A stretch of DNA of 64,000 nt. It comes from Fundicoccus ignavus. GTDB lineage: Bacteria > Bacillota > Bacilli > Lactobacillales > Aerococcaceae. The notes beneath the pieces were generated by a model. That model searched no databases and was not told the origin of the DNA. It saw only the letters and a list, made by a program, of their open reading frames with translations. The stretch is taken from NCBI RefSeq assembly GCF_009659375.1, contig NZ_WJQT01000001.1, positions 248,001 to 312,000 of the forward strand, given 5' to 3'. This document shows positions 1 to 8,596 of this stretch, piece by piece. Numbering within the stretch: position 1 is the first letter of the stretch; each line of letters begins with the position of its first letter. Position numbers and translations under genes: made by a program.

Positions 1-81
1 GCTAATCGGGACTAATTATAACACATGGTTATAAGCGGGTATAATTTTTTTATTGTGGTATCTATAAAATCTATGATTTAA

Positions 82-141
82 ACTGATAATATCAGTCCTT
101 AGTTTGAAAGGTTTAAATTATTATAGGAACTAAGGTATAAT
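82..141 (+). promoter_or_regulatory. Promoter with two dyads upstream of first thiolase
   Basis: A -10 box TATAAT (136-141) lies 17 bases after TTAAAT (113-118). The -35 and spacer are bracketed by a perfect 8-bp inverted repeat, CCTTAGTT (97-104) and AACTAAGG (128-135), the second arm touching the -10 box. Just upstream is a perfect palindrome ACTGATAATATCAGT (82-96). Such placement fits repressor binding; the regulator is unknown. Confidence 0.55.
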
Positions 142-186
142 GATGTGAGTTTTTATAAATAAAATTTGTAAAGAGGGGGGGGCACT

Positions 187-1368
187 ATGACAGAAGTAGT
201 AATTGTTGCGGCTAAAAGAACGCCAATAGGTGTTTATGGAGGCGCTCTAAAAGATGTCAGTGCAGTAGAATTGGGGAAAATTGCTGTAAAAGGTGCCATG
301 GACAGTATCAATTTGGATCCAAGTTTAGTTGATGAATTAGTGTTCGGTAATGTACTGAGTGCAGGATTAGGACAAAACGTAGCGAGACAAGTTGCGATTG
401 CAGCGGGTATTCCGAATACACAACCTTCTTACTCAGTAAACAAATTATGTGGTTCTGGTTTAAAAACAGTAGCATTAGCCGCTCAAAGTATTCTGGCTGG
501 AGACAACGAAGTGGTCATTGCGGGCGGAACTGAGAATATGAGTTCTGCAGCATATGTAATGCCAGGCGCGCGTTGGGGCTTGCGTATGGGAAATGGCGAA
601 GTAGTTGATACGTTATTGCGCGATGGTTTGTGGGATGCATTTAGTAACGACCACATGGGAGTTACTGCAGAAAACATTGTTGAAAAGTATAACTTAACGC
701 GTGAAGCTCAAGATGAGTTAGCCGTTTCTAGTCAAAATAAAGCAGAAGCAGCCGTAACAAGTGCCCGTTTTAAAGATGAAATCATTCCAGTTGAAGTGCC
801 GCAACGTCGTGGAGATGCATTGGTAGTTGATACAGATGAAGGTCCAAGATTTGGTGCAACAATGGAATCAATGGGTAAATTGAGAGCTGTCTTTAAAAAT
901 GACGGTGGTTCAGTGACTGCGGGGAATGCTTCAGGAATTAACGATGGCGCGGCTGCGGTTATCTTAATGTCTAAAGAAAAAGCAGAAGCATTAGGTTTAA
1001 CGCCATTAGCAACCATTAAAGCATATGCAACGGCAGGTGTTGACCCTCAAATCATGGGGACTGGACCAATACCAGCTACTCAAAAAGTTTTAGCTAAAGC
1101 AGGTTTAAGCATTGATGATATTGACTTGATTGAAGCTAACGAAGCATTTGCGGCACAAGCTTTATGTGTACTACAAGACTTAGAAGTTGATATGGAAAAA
1201 GTCAATGTTAACGGTGGCGCAATTGCGTTAGGACATCCAATCGGTGCTTCTGGTGCACGTGTTTTAGTTACCTTATTACACGAAATGCAAAAACGAGATT
1301 CTAAACGCGGGTTAGCAACTCTATGTATTGGTGGCGGTCAAGGTATCTCTATGGTAGTGGAAAGATAA
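187..1368 (+). CDS. Acetyl-CoA C-acetyltransferase (thiolase), copy 1
   Basis: Cytoplasmic thiolase that joins two acetyl-CoA to acetoacetyl-CoA (or cleaves it). The 393-residue length is the family norm. The nucleophile Cys88 sits in NKLCGSG, His350 in [10 protein letters not shown] and the second catalytic Cys380 in CIGGGQG, so all catalytic residues are present. A purine-rich GGGGGGG ribosome site precedes the ATG. It stands alone between its own promoter and a strong terminator. In Lactobacillales this activity feeds the mevalonate route, where it is often fused in MvaE; here it is free-standing. The second copy, 700 bases downstream, is highly similar over its full length. Known by the symbols atoB, thlA or phaA in other organisms. 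Confidence 0.93.
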   Translation: MTEVVIVAAKRTPIGVYGGALKDVSAVELGKIAVKGAMDSINLDPSLVDELVFGNVLSAGLGQNVARQVAIAAGIPNTQPSYSVNKLCGSGLKTVALAAQSILAGDNEVVIAGGTENMSSAAYVMPGARWGLRMGNGEVVDTLLRDGLWDAFSNDHMGVTAENIVEKYNLTREAQDELAVSSQNKAEAAVTSARFKDEIIPVEVPQRRGDALVVDTDEGPRFGATMESMGKLRAVFKNDGGSVTAGNASGINDGAAAVILMSKEKAEALGLTPLATIKAYATAGVDPQIMGTGPIPATQKVLAKAGLSIDDIDLIEANEAFAAQALCVLQDLEVDMEKVNVNGGAIALGHPIGASGARVLVTLLHEMQKRDSKRGLATLCIGGGQGISMVVER

Positions 1369-1469
1369 TAAGTTATTAATAATTGTTTCTAATTAAGCTA
1401 CCGATAATAAAAATATTACACACAAAACAACTTTAAATAATAATTACACAATATACGATTTAATAATTT

Positions 1470-1530
1470 TCCCAATTAGAACAAGCAAAGTACCTCCATA
1501 CGCTTTGCTTGGAAACCAGTTGGGATTTTT
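1470..1530 (+). terminator. Terminator after first thiolase
   Basis: A two-part hairpin: inner stem CAAGCAAAG/CTTTGCTTG and outer stem TCCCAA/TTGGGA, followed by seven T. Confidence 0.85.
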
Positions 1531-1532
1531 TT

Positions 1533-1828
1533 ATATAAGGGTTAATAATTTTTATGTTGATTTACCTAGCTTTATGCTACGCTCAACTTATTGTTTTCTA
1601 AGGCGTGGCCGTTTTCAAAGCCTCACTGACATTCATGCTTTTCCAGCTCAATTGGCTAGGCTCTATCTATGAGCCTAGCGAAGTAGATAGAGCAAGCTAC
1701 ACCGATTTCACTTTGTACCGCTAAGGAAAACAAATCGCTGAACTACGTTAAGTATTCCAACAAAAGTAAAGCGATATAATCTAGTTAAAACTGCTAAATG
1801 AGATTTAAAGCCCGAGGCTTTCTTAACG
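1533..1828 (+). repeat. R element copy 1 (imperfect palindrome, about 300 bp)
   Basis: Begins ATATAAGGGTT, like the other R copies, and runs through the GTTTTC...GGAAAAC arms to a 3' hairpin (AAAGCCCGAGGCTTT) plus TCTT. The centre can fold in two exclusive ways: GCTAGGCTC with GAGCCTAGC, or CTCTATCTA with TAGATAGAG, both perfect 9-bp stems. No open reading frame of note is inside it. Confidence 0.8.
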
Positions 1829-1865
1829 GAAATGTTAAATATAATATATGACCTTCTAAAAACTA

Positions 1866-1934
1866 TTGATAAAGATTTAGATTATTAATATAATAGTAGA
1901 TAAGGTAGGTGAATGACGGTTCACCTCTGGTGAG
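1866..1934 (+). promoter_or_regulatory. Promoter and 5' UTR hairpins of second thiolase
   Basis: TTGATA (1866-1871), 17-base spacer, TATAAT (1889-1894): a near-consensus promoter. The transcript would start near 1901 with a leader of about 170 bases. Its first part can form GGTGAA (1908-1913) with TTCACC (1920-1925), or TTCACC with GGTGAG (1929-1934); these exclude each other. No known riboswitch class was recognised. Confidence 0.6.
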
Positions 1935-2070
1935 AGTTTGCTTAAGAATTGAGTTACAATATGTTGGGTTTTATATTTAGTATTGCTAGGTATTTTTTTA
2001 CAAAACAAAGAAAACGCTATCATTAAACGGTAGGTTATTATCAATTAGAAAATGAAGCAGGAGGAATATA

Positions 2071-3252
2071 ATGAAAGAAGTAGTCATTGTTGCAGCACAA
2101 AGAACGCCCATCGGAGCATTCGGTGGGGTGTTTAAAGATGTTAATGCGATTGAATTAGGTAAAGTAGCGGTAAAAGGTGCACTTGAAAGTATTGGACTAA
2201 ATCCTAAAGAAGTGGATGAACTTGTTTTTGGGAATGTACTGGGAGCTGGGTTAGGTCAGAATGTAGCGAGACAAGTAGCTGTTGGAGCAGGTATACCAAT
2301 TGAGAAGCCATCGTTTACGATTAATAAGGTATGCGGGTCAGGTTTGAAAACAGTTGCGCTAGCGGCTCAAAGTATTCGTGCCGGTGATGCAGAGGTTGTA
2401 GTTGCAGGTGGAACTGAGAATATGTCTGATGCTGCATTTGTAATGCCGGGTGCACGTTGGGGCTTGCGTATGGGAAATGGTCAAGTAATTGACACAATGT
2501 TGAAGGATGGTTTAACAGATGCATTTGCTAACTATCATATGGGGGTAACAGCTGAAAATATTGTGGAGAAGTACGGTTTAACGCGAGAAGAACAAGATGA
2601 ATTAGCAACAGCTTCTCAGAATAAAGCAGAAGCGGCAGTCACAAGTGGGCGTTTCAAAGAAGAAATTGTTGCGGTGCCTGTTCCTCAAAGAAGAGGTGAA
2701 CCAATTTTAGTTGATACGGATGAATATCCACGTTTCGGTGCGACACAAGAGAGTTTAGCTAAGCTAAGACCTGCATTTAAACGAGACGGAGGTTCAGTAA
2801 CAGCAGCGAATTCTTCAGGAATTAACGACGGTGCTGCAGCCTTGGTTTTAATGTCAAAAGAAAAAGCAGAATCATTAGGCTTAACTCCGCTGGCTAAAAT
2901 CAAGTCATATGCAAGTGCTGGTGTAGACCCAGCGATCATGGGGACGGGTCCAATTCCAGCAACGCGTATCGCATTGGAAAAAGCTGGCTTAACTGTTAAT
3001 GATATCGATTTAGTTGAGGCAAACGAAGCTTTTGCAGCTCAGGCATTGTGTGTATTAAAAGATTTAGAAATTGAAATGGATAAAGTGAATGTTAACGGTG
3101 GAGCCATCGCCTTAGGTCACCCAATTGGTGCTTCTGGTGCAAGAATTCTCGTAACTTTATTACATGAAATGAAGAAACGTGATGCTCGACACGGATTAGC
3201 TACACTATGTATCGGTGGTGGGCAAGGAATTTCAATGATTGTAGAAAGATAA
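2071..3252 (+). CDS. Acetyl-CoA C-acetyltransferase (thiolase), copy 2
   Basis: Second thiolase, 393 residues, the same length as the copy starting at 187 and collinear with it. It keeps the active-site motifs NKVCGSG (Cys88), [10 protein letters not shown] and CIGGGQG. An AGGAGG site lies eight bases before the ATG. The copies differ mostly at conservative positions and at silent sites, so this is an old tandem duplication rather than a recent one. An R element lies between the copies. Two separate promoters suggest different regulation rather than one operon. Whether one copy serves mevalonate synthesis and the other acetoacetyl-CoA or fatty acid turnover cannot be told from sequence. Confidence 0.93.
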   Translation: MKEVVIVAAQRTPIGAFGGVFKDVNAIELGKVAVKGALESIGLNPKEVDELVFGNVLGAGLGQNVARQVAVGAGIPIEKPSFTINKVCGSGLKTVALAAQSIRAGDAEVVVAGGTENMSDAAFVMPGARWGLRMGNGQVIDTMLKDGLTDAFANYHMGVTAENIVEKYGLTREEQDELATASQNKAEAAVTSGRFKEEIVAVPVPQRRGEPILVDTDEYPRFGATQESLAKLRPAFKRDGGSVTAANSSGINDGAAALVLMSKEKAESLGLTPLAKIKSYASAGVDPAIMGTGPIPATRIALEKAGLTVNDIDLVEANEAFAAQALCVLKDLEIEMDKVNVNGGAIALGHPIGASGARILVTLLHEMKKRDARHGLATLCIGGGQGISMIVER

Positions 3253-3410
3253 TAGAGTCCAACTTATTTTGTTGACGAAATTTGAATTCTGCACGTGAAT
3301 CGAATTATTTTTGACCGTAAAAAATTCAGCACCATAGCTAATTGTTATCGCTTACAAAGTTAATCACTATAGCTTTATGTGTCGAAATCTATTTGCTTTG
3401 GAATATTTTA

Positions 3411-3419
3411 TGGTATACT
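3411..3419 (+). promoter_or_regulatory. Extended -10 promoter
   Basis: TGG followed by TATACT gives an extended -10 element. TTGCTT (3393-3398) is a possible but badly spaced -35. It would drive the leader peptide unit that follows. Confidence 0.5.
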
Positions 3420-3526
3420 ATATATATCGTGAGAGCTTTCTCATGGGAAATTAATTAAAAAATATTTAAATTAATGGTTGGGCAGTATGCTTCAAGGATC
3501 AGTTCTTCAAGGGGTGAGGAGAACAT

Positions 3527-3583
3527 ATGTTGAAGTGTAGTGCTAGGCGCACTTCATGGATGGAGTGTGCCTTTTTTTTATAA
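3527..3583 (+). CDS. Possible 18-residue leader peptide
   Basis: A short frame, MLKCSARRTSWMECAFFL, starts at an ATG six bases after a clear GAGGAG ribosome site. Its last codons are the descending arm and T-run of a terminator hairpin, so translation to the end would melt the hairpin. That arrangement is typical of attenuation leaders, but the peptide has no obvious run of one amino acid. It may instead be a chance frame inside a small RNA of about 150 bases. The first ntp gene starts 273 bases downstream. Confidence 0.35.
   Translation: MLKCSARRTSWMECAFFL
3546..3579 (+). terminator. Terminator/attenuator upstream of ntp operon
   Basis: GGCGCACT pairs with AGTGTGCC (one G-U) and is followed by eight T. 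It ends the leader transcript 280 bases before ntpF. Confidence 0.8.
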
Positions 3584-3856
3584 TTTAAATTAGCTAACTG
3601 CTATCTAGCCATTAAAACATGCATTAACTGGAGGGGTGTAGAGAAAATGAGTGTTCAGCGATATCAATAGGTATCATTTGATATTCGCGAGATGAATACA
3701 CTTACAATATACTTAAGTTAACGATTTGGATTATTTTTCTAAGTAATAAAAGTAGTATTGAAACTTTCGAAATATAAATCATTAGTTAAAAAGCATGAAC
3801 AAATTCAATACGAAAGTTCAAGTAGATAACAAATAAAAAAGAAAGAGAGGGAAAGT

Positions 3857-4210
3857 ATGTCGATAAAAGTCATTGATTATATACGGGATATTGAAGTTCA
3901 AATTGAATATATTAGGCGTGAATTTGCTGAGGAAATTCAGCTAATTGAGAATAAGCATCATAAAGAAGTAGAAGAACTACAACGTAGCTATCAATCCCAG
4001 TTGAAAGAGTATTCGCTTTTAAAGGAATCAGAACTGGAAAATCAGCTAGCCGCTGAACAACAAAACTTAGTGGTTAGTTTGGGCGAAAAGAAAGCGACGT
4101 TAAAGATGAAGTTCGTGCAACAGAAAGAAGAGCTTGTGAACACAATACTGAAGGAGGTTCTGAATCAATATGGGAATCGCCAAAATGAAGAAGCTGACAC
4201 TGTTAGCTGA
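3857..4210 (+). CDS. ntpF: V-type ATPase peripheral stalk subunit (NtpF-like)
   Basis: A 117-residue highly charged protein that is almost entirely predicted coiled coil, with Glu/Lys/Gln heptads from about residue 10 to 105. This matches the NtpF (subunit G type) stalk protein that pairs with NtpE to hold the V1 head to the membrane part. It is the first gene of the operon, as in Enterococcus hirae. The ribosome site GAAAGAGAGGGAAA precedes the ATG. Its 3' end overlaps ntpI by 41 bases, a sign of translational coupling. The family is poorly conserved, so the call rests on position plus the coiled coil. Confidence 0.8.
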   Translation: MSIKVIDYIRDIEVQIEYIRREFAEEIQLIENKHHKEVEELQRSYQSQLKEYSLLKESELENQLAAEQQNLVVSLGEKKATLKMKFVQQKEELVNTILKEVLNQYGNRQNEEADTVS

Positions 4211-6131
4211 ACAAAAGGAAAAAGATAGTGTATTAGTTGCCATGCAAGCGATGCATAATATAGAAGTAATTTCTCTAAAAGAGGCTTTTTCTGAAGGTGA
4301 AGAACCCGAATTGATTGCTTTACATTTTGAAGAGCGTAAAGAAACCGTTGGACAATTAACTCAAACATTACAAGATATTCGCTATGCGATTGCATACTTA
4401 GATCAGTTTGTACCAAGTGTTGGGATGTTCAAGAGCTTAAAAAAGAAACGTCCTATCTATTCTTTGGCTGATTTAGAAAGTCGTGTTAAAGAAATCGATT
4501 ATAAAAAGCTACTTCATCGAGTTGATTATATGGAACAAACCTTAACTCGTTTAAACGAAAAATTGAAAGAACTTCAAAAAGAAGAAGCGTTTTTTAGACA
4601 ATGGCAAAATTTAACATTTATGCCAAGTGATACGAAAGCTTTCAAGCATTTCGAGATCCTTGTAGGAACCGTTGAAACCGAGAAAGCACAAGTCTTTGAA
4701 GCGGCTGTAAATGACTTAGATACTGCGTATGCTGAGGACATTTATCAATCACGTGATACTTGGGGCTATCTTTTAGTTACACCGGTAGACGAACTTGAAG
4801 CTTGTCGTGAAATCCAGCAAATTTATGGATTTCAACCACTGAGTTATCAAGAGAAAGGTCTTCCTAAAGATGAGCTGCAAGCAAACTTATCAGAACAAAA
4901 ACAAATCATCCATAAAATCACAGAAGAGAAAGAAAGTTTGAAGAAATACCATGAGACACGCGAACATCTGCACTTAGCAGAAGAATATTTTTATAATATG
5001 CGTGAACGTGAAAAAGCTAAAGAGCTGATGATTCATAGTGAATTCGTTTTTGTCATTAGCGGTTGGACGGAAGCAGATAAGCTACCAGGTCACATTGAGC
5101 ATATCCAAGCTATGTGTGACAATCAGTCGATTGCTTTCTTTGAAACAGATGTACAAGAAGAAGAAATTGACGATGTGCCCACTGTTTTTGATAATCCTGA
5201 ATTTGTTAAACCGTTCGAATCAATCACTGCTCAATTTGGAATGCCGAAGTATAATGGATTTGATCCAACTCCTTGGTATTATCCGTTCCATATCGCATTT
5301 TTCGGCATGATGAGTGCAGACTTGGGCTATGGCTTACTTTTATGGTTGGCTACTTGGTATGCTCTAAGAACGTTTGAGTTGTCGAAAGGGATGCGTTTAT
5401 CTTTAAAAATGTTTAATCAACTCTCTTATGGGACGATGCTATTTGGTTTGATTTTTGGAAGTTTCCTCGGTTTTGACTTACCATTTAGACTATTGAACCT
5501 AACGGACAATGTTATTCTGGTTATGGGGATATCGGTTGCGTTGGGAATTATCCATATGATTTTAGGTTACGGCATTAAAATTTATTTAGCAATTAAGGTT
5601 AAAGATTATGTGTCAGCATATTTAGATGGTGCTCAGTGGGCGCTTATCTTGCTAGGTGTTGCGGTGATTGCAATAAACATGGTTTTCTTTAATATTGCTT
5701 GGTTAACGACCGCTGGTTTAGTATTAATACTCGGCAATATATTGGGAATGTTCATCGTCAAAATATTCTCTAACGAAAATAAGCTAGCTGGAGTTGGACA
5801 GGCAGCTTTTGGGATTATGGATGTAGCGAGTGTTATAGGCGATTTAGTGAGTTATACACGCCTAACGGCCCTAGCTGTAGCAGGTGCAAATATTGGAATG
5901 GCGTTTAACTTAATATTGAGTCTGCTACCACCAATTGCACGCTTTACTATCGGTGTCATTCTATTTGTTTTATTACATGCGTTAAATATTTTTATAACTT
6001 ATTTAGGAGCTTACGTACATACAATGCGTTTACAATATGTTGAGTTCTTTGGTAAATTTTTCGAGAGTGATGGTAGACGCTTTAATCCACTAAAAACTTT
6101 AGAAAAATATATTTGGACAAAAAAATCATAA
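4170..6131 (+). CDS. ntpI: V-type Na+-ATPase membrane subunit a (NtpI)
   Basis: Subunit a (I) forms the ion half-channels and contacts the rotor ring. Of 653 residues, the first 330 are a soluble coiled-coil stator domain. The rest carries about seven or eight membrane spans, from near residue 370. The essential rotor-facing arginine is Arg564 in VSYTRLTALAVAGA. An AAGGAGG site lies 12 bases before the ATG at 4170, inside ntpF; the alternative ATG at 4185 has no better site. The length agrees with the E. hirae protein (about 660 residues). Confidence 0.95.
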   Translation: MGIAKMKKLTLLAEQKEKDSVLVAMQAMHNIEVISLKEAFSEGEEPELIALHFEERKETVGQLTQTLQDIRYAIAYLDQFVPSVGMFKSLKKKRPIYSLADLESRVKEIDYKKLLHRVDYMEQTLTRLNEKLKELQKEEAFFRQWQNLTFMPSDTKAFKHFEILVGTVETEKAQVFEAAVNDLDTAYAEDIYQSRDTWGYLLVTPVDELEACREIQQIYGFQPLSYQEKGLPKDELQANLSEQKQIIHKITEEKESLKKYHETREHLHLAEEYFYNMREREKAKELMIHSEFVFVISGWTEADKLPGHIEHIQAMCDNQSIAFFETDVQEEEIDDVPTVFDNPEFVKPFESITAQFGMPKYNGFDPTPWYYPFHIAFFGMMSADLGYGLLLWLATWYALRTFELSKGMRLSLKMFNQLSYGTMLFGLIFGSFLGFDLPFRLLNLTDNVILVMGISVALGIIHMILGYGIKIYLAIKVKDYVSAYLDGAQWALILLGVAVIAINMVFFNIAWLTTAGLVLILGNILGMFIVKIFSNENKLAGVGQAAFGIMDVASVIGDLVSYTRLTALAVAGANIGMAFNLILSLLPPIARFTIGVILFVLLHALNIFITYLGAYVHTMRLQYVEFFGKFFESDGRRFNPLKTLEKYIWTKKS

Positions 6132-6164
6132 AATAATTATTTAAAATAATGGAGGAATAACATA

Positions 6165-6641
6165 ATGTCATTTAATATTGAGTATCTTTTCGGGCCGGAA
6201 ACAGGCATGTTCTTAGCAGGTTTGGGCGTTGCGATTGCAATTTTTCTTGCTGGTACAGGTTCCGCTCGTGCAGTAGGTATGGCCGGTGAGGCAGCAGCAG
6301 CATTAACAAGAGAGAAGCCTGAATTATTCGGACAAGCTTTAGTTCTACAATTACTACCAGCAACACAAGGTTTATATGGATTCGTTATCGGATTAATCAT
6401 TCTTTTAAACATCGAATCAGGTATGGACGCTTCTCAAGGTTGGTATTTATTAGCAGCTAGTTTACCAGTTGCAATTACTGGCTTTACATCTGCACCTTCA
6501 CAAGCAAAAGCATCAATTGCTGGTATGCAAATTTTAGCTCAACGTCCTGAGAATGTTACACAAGGGATTGTTTACTCAGCGATGGTTGAAACGTACGCAA
6601 TTTTAGGATTTGTTGCTTCTTTATTAATGATTGTATTATAA
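6165..6641 (+). CDS. ntpK: V-type Na+-ATPase rotor ring subunit K
   Basis: Proteolipid of 158 residues with four membrane helices, two fused c-subunit hairpins. Residues aligned with the sodium site of the E. hirae K ring are kept: Leu64, Thr67 and Gln68 in LLPATQG, Gln113 in SAPSQAK and the carboxylate Glu142 in VETYAIL. This is direct sequence support for Na+ rather than H+ coupling, as far as family knowledge goes. Only the second hairpin carries the essential carboxylate, as expected for the V-type. TGGAGG ribosome site, 33 bases after ntpI. Confidence 0.95.
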   Translation: MSFNIEYLFGPETGMFLAGLGVAIAIFLAGTGSARAVGMAGEAAAALTREKPELFGQALVLQLLPATQGLYGFVIGLIILLNIESGMDASQGWYLLAASLPVAITGFTSAPSQAKASIAGMQILAQRPENVTQGIVYSAMVETYAILGFVASLLMIVL

Positions 6642-6686
6642 GCGATTTTCCTTATAGATATAAACATATGATAAAGGAGGCATGAA

Positions 6687-7268
6687 ATGGCTAATATTAA
6701 CGAGTTAGTAGAACGAGTTGTGAGTAAAGAGACAAACTTGTTAGAAGAAAAAGTAGCGAATCGTCGAATTGAAACTCATAAAGCACTTGAAAAGAAAAAA
6801 AATGAGTATCGAGAAAAGCTGAACGTAGAAAAAGAGAAAATTGATTCGAAAATCAAAGAACGTTATCAAATTTCGCGCCAATCTCAGAACATTGCGCATC
6901 GCGATCAATTATTAACTGAAAAACAAAGCCTGTTACAGGAAGTGTTTGCTGCAGCTCAAACAGCGTTGGATCAAATTTCAACTGAAGAACTACAAGCATT
7001 CTTTCTAGATGTTGTACAACAATTTAAACATCAAGGTCAGTTAATGATTTTACTTGGAGAAGTATCACAAGAAAAAATTACACAAGCATGGTTAGACACG
7101 CTTAATATAGAGGGTGTTCAGTTACAGCTATCACCTAATATAATCACTCAAGAAGGTGGTTTTATTATTGAACGTGGAGGCATTCAATATAACTTCTTAA
7201 ATGAAACGTTAATTCAAGATGCTAAAACTAAAATGACGGTTGAAATAGCACGTCTATTTAATCAGTAA
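6687..7268 (+). CDS. ntpE: V-type ATPase peripheral stalk subunit E
   Basis: 193 residues. The first 85 residues are a charged coiled coil and the rest a small globular domain ending in EGGFIIERGGIQYNFL, which is typical of subunit E where it binds the catalytic head. Together with NtpF it forms the stator. AAAGGAGG ribosome site just before the ATG. The 45-base gap after ntpK is the largest gap in the operon after the leader. Confidence 0.92.
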   Translation: MANINELVERVVSKETNLLEEKVANRRIETHKALEKKKNEYREKLNVEKEKIDSKIKERYQISRQSQNIAHRDQLLTEKQSLLQEVFAAAQTALDQISTEELQAFFLDVVQQFKHQGQLMILLGEVSQEKITQAWLDTLNIEGVQLQLSPNIITQEGGFIIERGGIQYNFLNETLIQDAKTKMTVEIARLFNQ

Positions 7269-7279
7269 GGGGGGATTAG

Positions 7280-8284
7280 ATGTACGATAACGAATTTGGT
7301 TCACTGAACGTAACGATTCGTGTCCTAGAAAATGACCTTCTCAACCAGGCGATTTATGATCGAATGTTAGCAGCAGATTCGTTTAGAGATGCAGTAAGTA
7401 TTTTGCGTGAAACGACTTACCGTGATAAGGTAGAAAAAGTTTTAGAAAATCATAATTATGACGATATGATTACCGAAGAATTAGTGGAAACATATCAAAA
7501 GTTATTTAGTATAACACCTGATCCTAAACTAGTCGAATTGGCAAGCTTGCGTTATACCTATCAGAATCTCAAAGTCATGATTAAAGAATGGATTGCCGAA
7601 ACAAACTTTAGTGAAATGTATTTCGACATTGGACGTTTTGATTTAACGGAGCTACGTCAAGCTGTGCAATTAGGTAAATCAGAAGTATTATCTCAAGCTT
7701 ATTTAAATACGATTAATGATGCGAAAACAGATTATAGTGAATTTAAAAATGTTCACCAAGTTGAAGTTTTAATTGACCGTCATTATTTTCAACATTTTAA
7801 ACAGCTGGCTACAGAAATTGGTCATCCGTCTATAATTGAAATGATTGATATGCAAATTGACTTTAAGAATATTTCCACACTTATTAGAGCCAAATATCAG
7901 AATCGAACCAAAAACTTCTTGCGTTCAGTTCTATCTGATGCGGGATCTTTTGAAATTGAAAAACTCATTCAATTAGGTGTTGGGGATGCTCGCAACTTGA
8001 TTCAATCATTGGCAGAAACTAAATATAAAGATGTTTTAAATGAATCGCTGATTACGGCGGGGATCGGTATTTCGTCAATAAAATTTGACTATTATACAGA
8101 TAATGCTTTGATGCGTAAGATGCAAGATGCAAAATTACAAGCGTTTGGTCCGTTGCCAATGTTAGCTTACATTTACGCGAAAGAAACTGAAGTGCGTAAT
8201 TTACGCTTGGTTTTATCTGCTAAAGAAAACCAAATTAATATAGAAGAAACTAAAGGAAGGATGCGAATGAACTATGTCTCATAA
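7280..8284 (+). CDS. ntpC: V-type ATPase subunit C (rotor cap, subunit d type)
   Basis: 334 residues, mostly helical, soluble. This subunit caps the membrane ring and receives the central axle. The start FGSLNVTIRVLENDLL and the end EVRNLRLVLSAKENQI match the family pattern. The ribosome site GGGGGG lies before the ATG. The 3' end overlaps ntpG by 11 bases. Confidence 0.93.
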   Translation: MYDNEFGSLNVTIRVLENDLLNQAIYDRMLAADSFRDAVSILRETTYRDKVEKVLENHNYDDMITEELVETYQKLFSITPDPKLVELASLRYTYQNLKVMIKEWIAETNFSEMYFDIGRFDLTELRQAVQLGKSEVLSQAYLNTINDAKTDYSEFKNVHQVEVLIDRHYFQHFKQLATEIGHPSIIEMIDMQIDFKNISTLIRAKYQNRTKNFLRSVLSDAGSFEIEKLIQLGVGDARNLIQSLAETKYKDVLNESLITAGIGISSIKFDYYTDNALMRKMQDAKLQAFGPLPMLAYIYAKETEVRNLRLVLSAKENQINIEETKGRMRMNYVS

Positions 8285-8585
8285 AATTGCTGTTGTTGGG
8301 GACAAAGATTCGGTTTTAGCCTTCAAAATGATTGGCTTTGAGGTGTTCTTTGCATCTGATGAGAATGAAGCGCGACGTGTTGTTGACGGCTTAGCACGAG
8401 AAGAGTACGGCATTATCTTCTTGACAGAACAATTAGGCGCACAAATACCAGAAACTCTCGAACGCTATGATGAACTTGTGACACCGGCTGTCATTTTGAT
8501 TCCTAATCATACAGGAACGAATAATTTCGGCAAAGAACGATTTGCGGGAAATGTAGAACGAGCAGTTGGTATTAAGATAATGTAG
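8274..8585 (+). CDS. ntpG: V-type ATPase subunit G (subunit F type of central stalk)
   Basis: 103 residues, Rossmann-like fold, with the family start [22 protein letters not shown] and the internal [10 protein letters not shown]. It binds NtpD in the central axle and helps set rotation. The ribosome site AGGATG is inside ntpC, and the two genes overlap. Confidence 0.92.
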   Translation: MSHKIAVVGDKDSVLAFKMIGFEVFFASDENEARRVVDGLAREEYGIIFLTEQLGAQIPETLERYDELVTPAVILIPNHTGTNNFGKERFAGNVERAVGIKIM

Positions 8586-8596
8586 GAGGTAAACGA

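Larger units (their letters stand above)
3253..3856 (+). other. Leader region between thiolase 2 and the ntp operon
   Basis: About 600 bases without a long gene. It holds an extended -10 promoter, a possible 18-residue leader peptide overlapping a terminator (see separate entries), then a stretch with a second strong ribosome site (GGAGGGG near 3632) before a 7-codon frame at 3649, and a hairpin built on GATATCAA/TTGATATTC (3659-3686). The first 160 bases show nothing I can name. Confidence 0.5.

Noticed and set aside
3411-3583. 4.5S (SRP) or 6S RNA
   Set aside because: The conserved GGAAG/GCAG motifs of SRP RNA and the long open bubble of 6S RNA were not seen.
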